Assembly (NCBI GenBank): GCA_940337035.1
Contig: CALNHX010005830.1
Location: 1-64,000 of the forward strand
Reading direction: 5' to 3'
Source of the DNA: Agriotes lineatus
Taxonomy: Eukaryota; Arthropoda; Insecta; Coleoptera; Elateridae
DNA length: 64,000 nucleotides
Shown: positions 1 to 10,700 of the stretch, in pieces
Layout of the letters: each line of letters begins with the position of its first letter
Position numbering within the stretch: the first letter of the stretch is position 1
Program-made: the position numbers and the translations under genes
Notes under the pieces: generated by a model
What the model was told of the DNA's origin: nothing
What the model saw: the letters and a program-made list of their open reading frames with translations, nothing else
The model's database searches: none

Positions 1-40
<40 letters not shown>
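1..40. repeat. (TA)n microsatellite, left edge of PLE-A
   Basis: Uninterrupted TA dinucleotides precede the inverted PLE-A fragment. A matching TA run closes the right side of the cluster at 6441-6470, so the whole Penelope cluster is bracketed by TA tracts. Confidence 0.95.
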
Positions 41-43
<3 letters not shown>

Positions 44-718
44 GGTAAACATTTCAGGGTGTCATACCGCTTAATAAATTTGAAGATTTCTTCAACTGTT
101 GAAGAACATCTTGAATGGCGTTTGGGGTTGGACGACGTTTCGACGAAATCACATTCGTCATTTTCAAGTCCTTGTAGTCCGGGTTTGGCTTCTAGTTATG
201 CGGCAACACGACGGACTGTCAACTTGATGCACAGCTGACTGAATAGGTTGTTTATCAATTACTGTGGCAACTAGCATCGAGGGAGCTGTACTGCTAGGAC
301 GGATGGCTGGTGTTCGCAGAGAATGGCCGGCCGTTGCTTGTAGTAACGTTGGTAACCCACGATGCAGGTAATCGGCTTGTGTCGTCGCGGGTGTTCATAC
401 AATTCGGACGTTTCACGATTTCGATGGTTTCTCGTATGATGCATGCGTCTTTGTGTTCGACGCTGGCAATGCTCTTGGTGTTGTCGAAATCAATCTTGTG
501 CGAAGTATCCCATATATGATGCACTAGCGATGAAGTGTGTTCCATTTTCTTAACATAATTCTGATGTTCCTCCTTGCGTGCCTTTATTCTCCGGTTGGTG
601 TGGCCTATGTAGCTGCTATCGCAATCCCGACACGGTATCTCGTAGACTCCTTGGTTTTCCAAAGGGATGTACTCTTTAGGATTCCTCAGTATGGACTGGA
701 TTTTTCTATCCGTGGTAA
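41..718 (-). mobile_element. PLE-A inverted partial copy (3' end joined to 5' end)
   Basis: This segment is the reverse complement of the PLE-A sequence around a tail-to-head junction (equivalent to about 3092-3770 on the plus strand). It encodes the GIY-YIG endonuclease end on the minus strand and then the start of the next copy. A one-base insertion near 344-350 shifts the frame of the C-terminus relative to the full copies, so it is not functional. It meets the direct partial copy at 717-718 with about 2 bp of shared sequence, forming a foldback. It shares a G variant near 405 with the direct partial copy that the two full copies lack, so both partial pieces probably come from the same older unit. 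Confidence 0.9.
130..171 (-). ncRNA. Hammerhead-like ribozyme fold, PLE-A inverted copy
   Basis: Reverse-complement copy of the fold described at 996-1037: stem I GGAC/GTCC, core TTGAAAAT, stem II GACGAA/TTCGTC, then GAAA and a palindromic ACGT stem III. Confidence 0.6.
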
Positions 719-1003
719 GACGCATGCATCATACGAGAAGCCATCGAAATCGTGAAACGTCCGAATTGTATGAACACCCGCGACGACACAAGCCGATTAC
801 CTGCATCGTGGTTACCAACGTTACTACAAGCAACGGCCGGCCATTCTCTGCGAACACCAGCCATCCGTCCTAGCAGTACAGCTCCCTCGATGCTAGTTGC
901 CACAGTAATTGATAAACAACCTATTCAGTCAGCTGTGCATCAAGTTGACAGTCCGTCGTGTTGCCGCATAACTAGAAGCCAAACCCGGACTACAAGGACT
1001 TGA
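717..1003 (+). pseudogene. PLE-A direct partial copy (C-terminal end of the ORF)
   Basis: Last part of the Penelope-like ORF, equivalent to 3359-3645 of the first full copy, beginning after the GIY-YIG motif. It ends at the stop codon 1001-1003, two bases before the start codon of the first full copy. It is the remains of an upstream tandem unit. In Penelope-like elements such an upstream partial copy acts as a pseudo-LTR that can supply the promoter to the next unit; that role is inferred here. Confidence 0.85.
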
Positions 1004-1037
1004 AAATGACGAATGTGATTTCGTCGAAACGTCGTCC
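996..1037 (+). ncRNA. Hammerhead-like ribozyme fold at PLE-A unit junction 1
   Basis: Order on the plus strand: GGAC (996-999), core TTGAAAAT (1000-1007), stem II GACGAA (1008-1013) with loop TGTGAT and TTCGTC (1020-1025), GAAA (1026-1029), palindromic ACGT within 1029-1032, C1033 as the expected cleavage base, then GTCC (1034-1037) closing stem I. This is the order of a hammerhead with stem III reduced to a palindrome, the type known from Penelope-like elements. Compared with the canonical CUGANGA core, C3 is U and G8 is A, and one extra base precedes stem II. The fold covers the stop codon (1001-1003) and the ATG (1006-1008). Activity is unproven. Confidence 0.6.
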
Positions 1038-3645
1038 AACCCCAAACGCCATTCAAGATGTTCTTCAACCAGTTGAAGAAATCTTCAAATTTATTAAGCG
1101 GTATGACACCCTGAAATGTTTACCTTTAATACACATCAGCCGCGAAAACCTTCGTAATATTATTATACGTCTCTACGGGGAGAATATATTCCATCAAACC
1201 AGAAGTTTTGAAAAACTGCGATCCAAGAAATGTAAAAATCTATGCAATTTGACATTCCTGCAACGCTGCAGAGATCAGAACATCATCCCGACCTGTGCTA
1301 GATTGTCATTCCATCGAAAAACGTATCGGACCACGAACATTCTGAACAAGGCAAGTGCTGCTCTTCTTCGAGATTCCATCAAAGAGACGAGACACATTTT
1401 GGCCAAAATAAATAAAGAACTTCTTGATTTGCATCTTCACCTCAGCGGGATCATCCACCCTATGATCTGGAACATCATCGACCAATTAGCAGACTTTCGA
1501 GCGGAAACTGACAGAAACCTCTACACGATAAAGCAAAGGAAGAAATTCGACCATCTTTATTTAACGCAAAAAGGGTATCGTACTACTAATCTGGATATGT
1601 CTAAAGTTGTCCGTAATATTTCTGATATTACTTTGGATGAATCTGCGATATCTGCACTTGCTAAAGGTTTCAACTACGCCATAGCTCCAAAACGTATTCC
1701 AGTGGAATCTATCATCTGCGGAGTAGAAACTGCGATTTCGAGACTGGATAAGAATACCGCCGATCTCATCCGACAAGATACCTCTCGAATCTTACGATTG
1801 GCTAAACCACCCAAATCGAATCTATCCCGTGATGAATCTTTGGCACTCAAGAATCTTCGTCAGAACAACAACATCATTATTCTTCCTGCAGACAAAGGAA
1901 ATGTCACCGTTATCATGAACAACGATGACTACCACTCTAAAATGATTTCTTTACTGCAGGACAGTGCTTACAAATGTATCTCCACAGATCCAACAACGTA
2001 TTTGGAGAAGACCACCAAGTCGAAGATAAAGGAGAGTAACATAGAAACTGAAGTGCAAAATCAACTTATACCTAGAGAAAAGTCGTCTAAATGTCCCAAG
2101 ATATACGGTCTCCCAAAAATTCATAAGGATGGAACACCGCTTAGGCCTATCGTTAGTTCCATAGGATCACCTGTCCAACGACTTGCAGCGTTCGTAGCTA
2201 AACATCTGCAGCCGCATGTGGCAGATGCGGCTTCATACGTTATGAATTCTACCCACTTCATCGAGATGCTGCAAAAGGAGAAAATTACACCGACCGATAT
2301 CCTCGTGAGCTTTGACGTCGTCTCTCTGTTTACTAAAGTGCCAGTTGCCGAAGCTCTAAACGTCATTAAACAGAAGTATGATCCACCTCAACACATCATC
2401 AAACTTGCCGATCATTGTCTCCAGAATACATATTTCATCTATAATGGTCAACGCTACAAGCAAGTAGAAGGAGCGCCGATGGGTTCACCTTTGTCTCCCG
2501 TCATTGCGAATCTCTTCATGGAGGACTTCGAATCGAAAGCACTGGACAGCACCATTTACAAACCGAAACTTTGGCTTCGGTATGTCGATGATGTCTTTGC
2601 CATATGGGGTCATGGTAAGAATCGACTTGCTGATTTCCTTACCCATCTCAATAGCATCCATAATAAGATCCAGTTTACGATGGAATTGGAGAAGAACAAC
2701 CACCTTCCATTTCTAGACGTTCTCATCACCAAGAAGAATGGAAAATTGGGGCACACGGTTTATAGGAAGACCACGCACACCAATCGCTACCTAAATGCTA
2801 ATTCACACCACCACCCTGCTCAACTACAATCAGTCCTGACAACACTGGTTTGTAGATCAAGAAGGATAGCCGACAAGGAGAATACAAGACAAGAATTAGC
2901 AACCCTTGCTCGAGTATTCGAACAAAATGGTTATGGCAGAGCAGCGATTAGGAAAGCGTTCCGACCCCCGAAGACCAAAACGCAAGACGCAGAAGAGGAG
3001 AGACCTTGTGGCACGGCGTACCTGCCTTACATCCGAGGCACGACAGAGAAAATCGGAAGAATCCTTAGAAAATGTAACATCAGGACAACCTTTACCACGG
3101 ATAGAAAAATCCAGTCCATACTGAGGAATCCTAAAGAGTACATCCCTTTGGAAAACCAAGGAGTCTACGAGATACCGTGTCGGGATTGCGATAGCAGCTA
3201 CATAGGCCACACCAACCGGAGAATAAAGGCACGCAAGGAGGAACATCAGAATTATGTTAAGAAAATGGAACACACTTCATCGCTAGTGCATCATATATGG
3301 GATACTTCGCACAAGATTGATTTCGACAACACCAAGAGCATTGCCAGCGTCGAACACAAAGACGCATGCATCATACGAGAAGCCATCGAAATCGTGAAAC
3401 GTCCAAATTGTATGAACACCCGCGACGACACAAGCCGATTACCTGCATCGTGGTTACCAACGTTACTACAAGCAACGGCCGGCCATTCTCTGCGAACACC
3501 AGCCATCCGTCCTAGCAGTACAGCTCCCTCGATGCTAGTTGCCACAGTAATTGATAAACAACCTATTCAGTCAGCTGTGCATCAAGTTGACAGTCCGTCG
3601 TGTTGCCGCATAACTAGAAGCCAAACCCGGACTACAAGGACTTGA
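1006..3645 (+). CDS. Penelope-like element reverse transcriptase with GIY-YIG endonuclease, copy 1
   Basis: 879-codon ORF. The ATG at 1006 is the first eukaryotic start; the frame is open for two more codons (TTG AAA) upstream. Residues ~1-230 form the PLE N-terminal region. RT motifs follow: LPADKGN (~293), GLPKIHK and RPIVSS (~370), SFDVVSLFTKVP (motif A, ~434), GAPMGSPLSPVIANLF (motif B, ~490), RYVDDVFAIW (motif C with both Asp, ~524) and LPFLDVLI. The C-terminus carries GVYEIPCRDCDSSYIG (~719-734), a GIY-YIG nuclease with the CxxC insert typical of Penelope/Poseidon-type elements. All catalytic motifs are present. The protein would nick DNA and copy its own RNA at the target. It runs head to tail into copy 2 with only two bases between stop and the next ATG. 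It looks intact and young. Confidence 0.93.
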   Translation: MTNVISSKRRPTPNAIQDVLQPVEEIFKFIKRYDTLKCLPLIHISRENLRNIIIRLYGENIFHQTRSFEKLRSKKCKNLCNLTFLQRCRDQNIIPTCARLSFHRKTYRTTNILNKASAALLRDSIKETRHILAKINKELLDLHLHLSGIIHPMIWNIIDQLADFRAETDRNLYTIKQRKKFDHLYLTQKGYRTTNLDMSKVVRNISDITLDESAISALAKGFNYAIAPKRIPVESIICGVETAISRLDKNTADLIRQDTSRILRLAKPPKSNLSRDESLALKNLRQNNNIIILPADKGNVTVIMNNDDYHSKMISLLQDSAYKCISTDPTTYLEKTTKSKIKESNIETEVQNQLIPREKSSKCPKIYGLPKIHKDGTPLRPIVSSIGSPVQRLAAFVAKHLQPHVADAASYVMNSTHFIEMLQKEKITPTDILVSFDVVSLFTKVPVAEALNVIKQKYDPPQHIIKLADHCLQNTYFIYNGQRYKQVEGAPMGSPLSPVIANLFMEDFESKALDSTIYKPKLWLRYVDDVFAIWGHGKNRLADFLTHLNSIHNKIQFTMELEKNNHLPFLDVLITKKNGKLGHTVYRKTTHTNRYLNANSHHHPAQLQSVLTTLVCRSRRIADKENTRQELATLARVFEQNGYGRAAIRKAFRPPKTKTQDAEEERPCGTAYLPYIRGTTEKIGRILRKCNIRTTFTTDRKIQSILRNPKEYIPLENQGVYEIPCRDCDSSYIGHTNRRIKARKEEHQNYVKKMEHTSSLVHHIWDTSHKIDFDNTKSIASVEHKDACIIREAIEIVKRPNCMNTRDDTSRLPASWLPTLLQATAGHSLRTPAIRPSSTAPSMLVATVIDKQPIQSAVHQVDSPSCCRITRSQTRTTRT

Positions 3646-3679
3646 AAATGACGAATGTGATTTCGTCGAAACGTCGTCC
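3638..3679 (+). ncRNA. Hammerhead-like ribozyme fold at PLE-A unit junction 2
   Basis: Exact copy, 2642 bp downstream, of the fold at 996-1037. It spans the stop of copy 1 (3643-3645) and the ATG of copy 2 (3648). If it cleaves, it would cut a tandem transcript into unit-length RNAs and separate the ATG from the body of the ORF. Confidence 0.6.
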
Positions 3680-6287
3680 AACCCCAAACGCCATTCAAGA
3701 TGTTCTTCAACCAGTTGAAGAAATCTTCAAATTTATTAAGCGGTATGACACCCTGAAATGTTTACCTTTAATACACATCAGCCGCGAAAACCTTCGTAAT
3801 ATTATTATACGTCTCTACGGGGAGAATATATTCCATCAAACCAGAAGTTTTGAAAAACTGCGATCCAAGAAATGTAAAAATCTATGCAATTTGACATTCC
3901 TGCAACGCTGCAGAGATCAGAACATCATCCCGACCTGTGCTAGATTGTCATTCCATCGAAAAACGTATCGGACCACGAACATTCTGAACAAGGCAAGTGC
4001 TGCTCTTCTTCGAGATTCCATCAAAGAGACGAGACACATTTTGGCCAAAATAAATAAAGAACTTCTTGATTTGCATCTTCACCTCAGCGGGATCATCCAC
4101 CCTATGATCTGGAACATCATCGACCAATTAGCAGACTTTCGAGCGGAAACTGACAGAAACCTCTACACGATAAAGCAAAGGAAGAAATTCGACCATCTTT
4201 ATTTAACGCAAAAAGGGTATCGTACTACTAATCTGGATATGTCTAAAGTTGTCCGTAATATTTCTGATATTACTTTGGATGAATCTGCGATATCTGCACT
4301 TGCTAAAGGTTTCAACTACGCCATAGCTCCAAAACGTATTCCAGTGGAATCTATCATCTGCGGAGTAGAAACTGCGATTTCGAGACTGGATAAGAATACC
4401 GCCGATCTCATCCGACAAGATACCTCTCGAATCTTACGATTGGCTAAACCACCCAAATCGAATCTATCCCGTGATGAATCTTTGGCACTCAAGAATCTTC
4501 GTCAGAACAACAACATCATTATTCTTCCTGCAGACAAAGGAAATGTCACCGTTATCATGAACAACGATGACTACCACTCTAAAATGATTTCTTTACTGCA
4601 GGACAGTGCTTACAAATGTATCTCCACAGATCCAACAACGTATTTGGAGAAGACCACCAAGTCGAAGATAAAGGAGAGTAACATAGAAACTGAAGTGCAA
4701 AATCAACTTATACCTAGAGAAAAGTCGTCTAAATGTCCCAAGATATACGGTCTCCCAAAAATTCATAAGGATGGAACACCGCTTAGGCCTATCGTTAGTT
4801 CCATAGGATCACCTGTCCAACGACTTGCAGCGTTCGTAGCTAAACATCTGCAGCCGCATGTGGCAGATGCGGCTTCATACGTTATGAATTCTACCCACTT
4901 CATCGAGATGCTGCAAAAGGAGAAAATTACACCGACCGATATCCTCGTGAGCTTTGACGTCGTCTCTCTGTTTACTAAAGTGCCAGTTGCCGAAGCTCTA
5001 AACGTCATTAAACAGAAGTATGATCCACCTCAACACATCATCAAACTTGCCGATCATTGTCTCCAGAATACATATTTCATCTATAATGGTCAACGCTACA
5101 AGCAAGTAGAAGGAGCGCCGATGGGTTCACCTTTGTCTCCCGTCATTGCGAATCTCTTCATGGAGGACTTCGAATCGAAAGCACTGGACAGCACCATTTA
5201 CAAACCGAAACTTTGGCTTCGGTATGTCGATGATGTCTTTGCCATATGGGGTCATGGTAAGAATCGACTTGCTGATTTCCTTACCCATCTCAATAGCATC
5301 CATAATAAGATCCAGTTTACGATGGAATTGGAGAAGAACAACCACCTTCCATTTCTAGACGTTCTCATCACCAAGAAGAATGGAAAATTGGGGCACACGG
5401 TTTATAGGAAGACCACGCACACCAATCGCTACCTAAATGCTAATTCACACCACCACCCTGCTCAACTACAATCAGTCCTGACAACACTGGTTTGTAGATC
5501 AAGAAGGATAGCCGACAAGGAGAATACAAGACAAGAATTAGCAACCCTTGCTCGAGTATTCGAACAAAATGGTTATGGCAGAGCAGCGATTAGGAAAGCG
5601 TTCCGACCACCGAAGACCAAAACGCAAGACGCAGAAGAGGAGAGACCTTGTGGCACGGCGTACCTGCCTTACATCCGAGGCACGACAGAGAAAATCGGAA
5701 GAATCCTTAGAAAATGTAACATCAGGACAACCTTTACCACGGATAGAAAAATCCAGTCCATACTGAGGAATCCTAAAGAGTACATCCCTTTGGAAAACCA
5801 AGGAGTCTACGAGATACCGTGTCGGGATTGCGATAGCAGCTACATAGGCCACACCAACCGGAGAATAAAGGCACGCAAGGAGGAACATCAGAATTATGTT
5901 AAGAAAATGGAACACACTTCATCGCTAGTGCATCATATATGGGATACTTCGCACAAGATTGATTTCGACAACACCAAGAGCATTGCCAGCGTCGAACACA
6001 AAGACGCATGCATCATACGAGAAGCCATCGAAATCGTGAAACGTCCAAATTGTATGAACACCCGCGACGACACAAGCCGATTACCTGCATCGTGGTTACC
6101 AACGTTACTACAAGCAACGGCCGGCCATTCTCTGCGAACACCAGCCATCCGTCCTAGCAGTACAGCTCCCTCGATGCTAGTTGCCACAGTAATTGATAAA
6201 CAACCTATTCAGTCAGCTGTGCATCAAGTTGACAGTCCGTCGTGTTGCCGCATAACTAGAAGCCAAACCCGGACTACAAGGACTTGA
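3648..6287 (+). CDS. Penelope-like element reverse transcriptase with GIY-YIG endonuclease, copy 2
   Basis: Second full unit, same 879 aa and same motifs as copy 1: RT motif A SFDVVSLF, motif C RYVDD, GIY-YIG near residue 719. The one nucleotide difference I found is silent (C at 2967, A at 5609, both Pro codons); I did not align every base. Near-identity means a single recent event or very recent homogenisation. The copy is intact, with a partial third unit directly after its stop codon. It would be the preferred candidate for an active source copy, because it has a complete unit upstream that can serve as promoter-bearing pseudo-LTR. Confidence 0.93.
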   Translation: MTNVISSKRRPTPNAIQDVLQPVEEIFKFIKRYDTLKCLPLIHISRENLRNIIIRLYGENIFHQTRSFEKLRSKKCKNLCNLTFLQRCRDQNIIPTCARLSFHRKTYRTTNILNKASAALLRDSIKETRHILAKINKELLDLHLHLSGIIHPMIWNIIDQLADFRAETDRNLYTIKQRKKFDHLYLTQKGYRTTNLDMSKVVRNISDITLDESAISALAKGFNYAIAPKRIPVESIICGVETAISRLDKNTADLIRQDTSRILRLAKPPKSNLSRDESLALKNLRQNNNIIILPADKGNVTVIMNNDDYHSKMISLLQDSAYKCISTDPTTYLEKTTKSKIKESNIETEVQNQLIPREKSSKCPKIYGLPKIHKDGTPLRPIVSSIGSPVQRLAAFVAKHLQPHVADAASYVMNSTHFIEMLQKEKITPTDILVSFDVVSLFTKVPVAEALNVIKQKYDPPQHIIKLADHCLQNTYFIYNGQRYKQVEGAPMGSPLSPVIANLFMEDFESKALDSTIYKPKLWLRYVDDVFAIWGHGKNRLADFLTHLNSIHNKIQFTMELEKNNHLPFLDVLITKKNGKLGHTVYRKTTHTNRYLNANSHHHPAQLQSVLTTLVCRSRRIADKENTRQELATLARVFEQNGYGRAAIRKAFRPPKTKTQDAEEERPCGTAYLPYIRGTTEKIGRILRKCNIRTTFTTDRKIQSILRNPKEYIPLENQGVYEIPCRDCDSSYIGHTNRRIKARKEEHQNYVKKMEHTSSLVHHIWDTSHKIDFDNTKSIASVEHKDACIIREAIEIVKRPNCMNTRDDTSRLPASWLPTLLQATAGHSLRTPAIRPSSTAPSMLVATVIDKQPIQSAVHQVDSPSCCRITRSQTRTTRT

Positions 6288-6321
6288 AAATGACGAATGT
6301 GATTTCGTCGAAACGTCGTCC
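6280..6321 (+). ncRNA. Hammerhead-like ribozyme fold at PLE-A unit junction 3
   Basis: Third plus-strand copy of the fold, at the junction of full copy 2 with the truncated right-hand unit. Same stems and same U3/A8 core as at 996-1037. Confidence 0.6.
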
Positions 6322-6438
6322 AACCCCAAACGCCATTCAAGATGTTCTTCAACCAGTTGAAGAAATCTTCAAATTTATTAAGCGGTATGACACCCTGAAA
6401 TGTTTACCTTTAATACACATCAGCCGCGAAAACCTTCG

Positions 6439-6444
<6 letters not shown>
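6290..6444 (+). mobile_element. PLE-A truncated third unit (5' end only)
   Basis: First ~155 bp of another tandem unit, identical to 1006-1160, cut off at ...CGTAATAT where a TA tract begins. The reading frame continues only about 50 codons and then enters the TA repeat. Confidence 0.9.

Positions 6445-6470
<26 letters not shown>
6441..6470. repeat. (TA)n microsatellite, right edge of PLE-A
   Basis: TA repeat merging with the TAATAT end of the truncated unit. It mirrors the tract at 1-40. Confidence 0.9.
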
Positions 6471-6471
<1 letters not shown>

Positions 6472-6473
<2 letters not shown>

Positions 6474-7765
6474 TGCATTTAGTGCGTATACACCTCCAAA
6501 TGCTAAGTCATGAGTGCGAGTTGAACTCCGATTTTACGCGTTCGCCTCCGATTTCGGAGGCGAACACGTTTTTATAGTATTAAAGCATTTAAGCACGAAT
6601 CGTAGCGACTCCTAACGTTTGGTAGAATTTTTAATGGAGGCGAAATAGTCACAAACTTCTCTTGGAACATACATTTTAGTTCATCAAATCACACTTAAGA
6701 GGCGCTGCTGTTAATACACTTATACGCTTGTTATATTAGAAGGTAGCCATTGCCTCCCAAGACTTTGCGTTCATATTCGCCTCCGCATTGTGGCATCGTT
6801 GCTCAGATTCCAATTCAGTCCGAAATTTAGATGTTTCAATGCTCTCAGATATCACAATGATTTTATATCGGTGCAGTAACGAAAATTTTTAGAATAGAAA
6901 TGTAAATCTGAATCCAAAATGAGCAGCTACATGTGTACATCATTTTAACCTTAGCCAATCGTTTTACAGAAAATGTATTTTGGACTAAATTTATTTTAAA
7001 TTCCACAATAATACTTTTTTTTGCAAAAAACGGTGAAATAAATTGCAAAACTCAAATTTATCAAGAAACGAAGAGAGATTCCAACGACGATGATATCATT
7101 TAATTTTTAATTTTCTAGAGGGTGTCATTATTTTTCTCGTTAAATTTAGAGCACTGATACCCATATCTCCGCCACTGGCTAATTGATTATCTCTTCTGTT
7201 ATTTTCGTTTGTAAATATAGTTACGTTTTTAGAACTGAAAACCATTTAGATTGTTTCCCAAAAATGTTAATCAGAATATAACATAGAAACGGAAAATAAT
7301 ACATGCATGTCTTTGAAACTGTAAACTACAACATAATTTGTTTTTTCAAATATGCATTCTTAGCATAACGTACAAAACTTAATATAGGCATGGATAATGC
7401 AAAAAAATTGAAAAATAAAAAATATGTGTCCATGGACAATCTAATCGATAATTTGTACATTTTTAACGCATAATTAATGCTAAACTTCGAGAATCAAACA
7501 GTGGTTATTTATGTAGAATTCAAACCAGTGTATGTTTTTAATATTTTATTTTCATTTTGTCAAGTGTAACATAGAAATAGTAAATAAAGGAGAAAGGTGT
7601 ACATTCATAGAGAAAATGTTCAAATTTAATATATTATAAAGTATCGTAAGTAGATAACATAATTTGTAATTGCAAACTCGTAAATAGGAAAACAATAACA
7701 TGTTAGTTTAATAGAAACGTTACTCTTATTTTTATAGTATTAATAAGTAATTTGTGGTTTTGCTA
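6472..7765. other. No gene; AT-rich spacer with GGAGGCGAA motifs
   Basis: No coding signal was recognised. A short perfect hairpin lies at 6540-6565, and the motif GGAGGCGAA or its complement recurs near 6541, 6557, 6636 and 6776. The right part (about 7540-7765) probably holds the 3' UTR of the minus-strand gene that ends at 7766; a minus-strand AATAAA lies near 7545. Confidence 0.6.
6540..6565. repeat. Perfect 11 bp hairpin
   Basis: GTTCGCCTCCG at 6540-6550 pairs with CGGAGGCGAAC at 6555-6565 across a 4 nt loop. No poly-T terminator context; function unknown. Confidence 0.8.
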
Positions 7766-10700
7766 TTAGGTTCTGTAAGCATTGTATACAAATGTTTTTA
7801 TTCTTACCCAATCTAAATTATTGAATAAATTCTCATTTTCGTCTATAAGTTCCAAACACTCTCGTTTTTTCGGAGCTTGTTTTAATTTAATGTGACGTTT
7901 AAAAAAGGATTTTACAATTTGCTTTTGTTTTTCTGTCCACCGCACTCTTATACCAGAAGCAATATATTTTTTTGTTTTTTTAAATTTGCTTAAAAGACCA
8001 TCGTCTTTGCCATTATTTATTTGGCTTGTACTAGCTATCGGTTGGTCATCTTGGCCTACCAAGCGAGATTTCACAATTTGTTTTCTAGGGCGTACTCTTG
8101 AATTATCAGCAATTTGTTTTGTTATTGTAACACGGTTCGAAGTACACGAACCATCGCTATCGTCATTAAATGTTCGGCTTGAACTACTTATTGGTGGATT
8201 GTCTTCACCCCCAGAGTCGTCACTTGCCGGAAAAATGTCCACATTGGGTTCTATGTCGATATCTGCCAATAATTTTCCTTTATATTTCGTTCCCTCGCCT
8301 TTATCAAATAAAGTCAGCAACCTAGAAACTTTTGCCGTTTGATATGCGTCTTGTGTTATTCTGTAAATGCTGGAAGATAATTTTAGAATAGAAAACCATT
8401 AAGTGTTGCCGCCATGATGGCGAATCAAAACACAAGATGGTCACAAAAATGTTATTTAACTATCCGGCAATAGTTTTTCATGTTAAATTTATGGAAAGAG
8501 TTTAAACAGCGATCTATGCTTTATAATTCCTAATTTAGACAATGCCAATGAAAATAGGAAAAAAATAACATTTGAACTAAAAGTTTCGTGCTCTCAATGT
8601 GTTGTCGAAATTAAAGCGTTTGCTATTATAAAAAGCATCAAATTCAAATTTATACTGTTGATACAGCTGTTACTCTAACAAAGGGCACTATGAGCACAAA
8701 AGGTTTTAGCCAGACGTTGGGTTCAAATAATGTGAATATGTTAGTCAAACACTTACTCATAATAGTCTTGATGTGTTTTTTCTGTGTGTCCCATAAATTT
8801 AGCAAATTGGGAGTATTGGTCTTTTGGTAAATCAATTATTTGCATTAATGTAGCAATTTGTTTTCGTAAACGATTAGATGTTATTGTTTCGGGGTGCTCT
8901 AATTTGCAGGAATTGGCAAATCTTTTAATAGCAACGTCTGCCCTAACCCAATGGTCTTTGACGTGAGGATATGCAAATAAATATGGATTTTCTTCTGGAA
9001 CAATTTTGGTTTCACGTCTTATTTGTAATAACAAATCAAGGTATTCCTGTACATTTTTCGGAAATAGTATTATAATTGGCCTGCTACCTTTCCCACCTGC
9101 TACGATTCTTTTATAAGTTTTTGTTAATACCTTTTCGGATTCTGTTAATTGTTCCATATACTCGGTTTGGTTAGTCGACGTCAAGTCTTTTAAATACGAG
9201 TCAATACTGACGTACTGGACATCTCCAATTCTTCGTCGATTAAATAAAATCGTTAGTGAAAGAGTGGAGTCAACTAATTTTTTAAAACACATCTCATTTG
9301 TTCGTTCTTGCTTTAAAATTGCCGCGTTCTCCTCGGCAGTTTGCGAAATGTGATTTCGAAATGTAATTACATCTTTTGTTAAGGGTAGCATAACTGGTTT
9401 ATTCCATCGTTTCTCAGAAAGATCTTTTATGGCTAATGAGGACACTTCAAAACTCCAATGACTGTCTATTAACAATTTAAATCGTTTTATTTCCTTTAAT
9501 TTAGCTTCAGTATCCTCACACTTAAATTCAGAACTGCGCTTTAACACTAGGTGACTGCCCAAATCGCAGACCTGCTTCAGTAAGGTTCCTAAATGCATAG
9601 CCAAACTCGGAGCCTTAAAGTTTTTTGTTACTTCATTGTAGCCACTGATGGCTCTTCCACTGGCAGCAACAGTATCAAATAGGGCAGTATTTAACATATC
9701 AAAGAAAGAAAGTTTATTCTTATTAGTTCGTCGACGCACTTCTATCAGTAATCTAGCACATTCCCTTAATTTATTTGAACAAGAGGAAGCAATTTGGGCT
9801 CGTTTATGTTTTTTTAAATAATTTTCCCCAAAGTGTCGAATTAGAGGGTCTCTCTTTGCGACAAACGATATTTCGTCAGCTTTCATTTTGGGAAATACTT
9901 CTTTCTTTATTCTTAAAGTAGCAGTAGTATTTCCAAATTCAGCAGCACAAGCCACTAAAGTTTGGGATTGTATACGATGTTGAACTTTGCGACCACTTTC
10001 GTTTATTGGTTTAACAGCACATACTTTGTAATGCCGTCTTAAATACTTTACCGCAATCAAACGTTTACAATGGGCACAAGGCAGTTTATTTGGATCAATT
10101 TCTTCATTCTGTACAAAAGCTTCAAACTGCATTTCATACCGCAGCAATGCTATAAGTTTTCTCCTAGTATTTCTATCCTCTTTTGATTTCGTTGACAATT
10201 TTAAAAACTCTATAACTTGTTTTTCTTCTGCATGATGTCTAAGTAAATGCCGTTCGAAATTAGTAACAGAATTATGGCAGAATTTACAGGTAGTTCTTTT
10301 TTTCTTATTTTTTTCAACAACCCTTCCTATCTAAAAAAAATACATATATGTTGATCGTGAAAAGAATATACGATGTAAATTTTTAACAAGCATGTGTTCT
10401 ATATTATCCTAGCATTCTCGTCCCTACTTACATATTCATCCACTGCATTTCTTTTGGAAATTTTATAAATCTGGTTGTTATCAAATTTAATTTCAGTGGC
10501 AGGAAGTTTTGATGAAATATTTACAACAGAATCTGTAGAAAGTACTAAACTTGATGCAGTTAATAGCTTTTGCACTGGAATATTCGAATTGTTACCACTA
10601 TCCGTATTTTCCGCACTACAACTCTCAGAAATAACGGTAACTGCTGATACAGTGCCTTCATTTTGCACAGATTTCTTTTCAAACGATCCTTCTACTTGTA

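Noticed and set aside
1561..5358. Several opposite-strand and alternate-frame ORFs over the Penelope genes
   Set aside because: Repeated identically in both copies only because the copies are identical; the RT/GIY-YIG frame explains the sequence.
8650..8835. Small minus-strand ORF overlapping the exon 6 end of the recombinase-like gene
   Set aside because: Lies across the exon/intron border in another frame; the spliced model explains the region.
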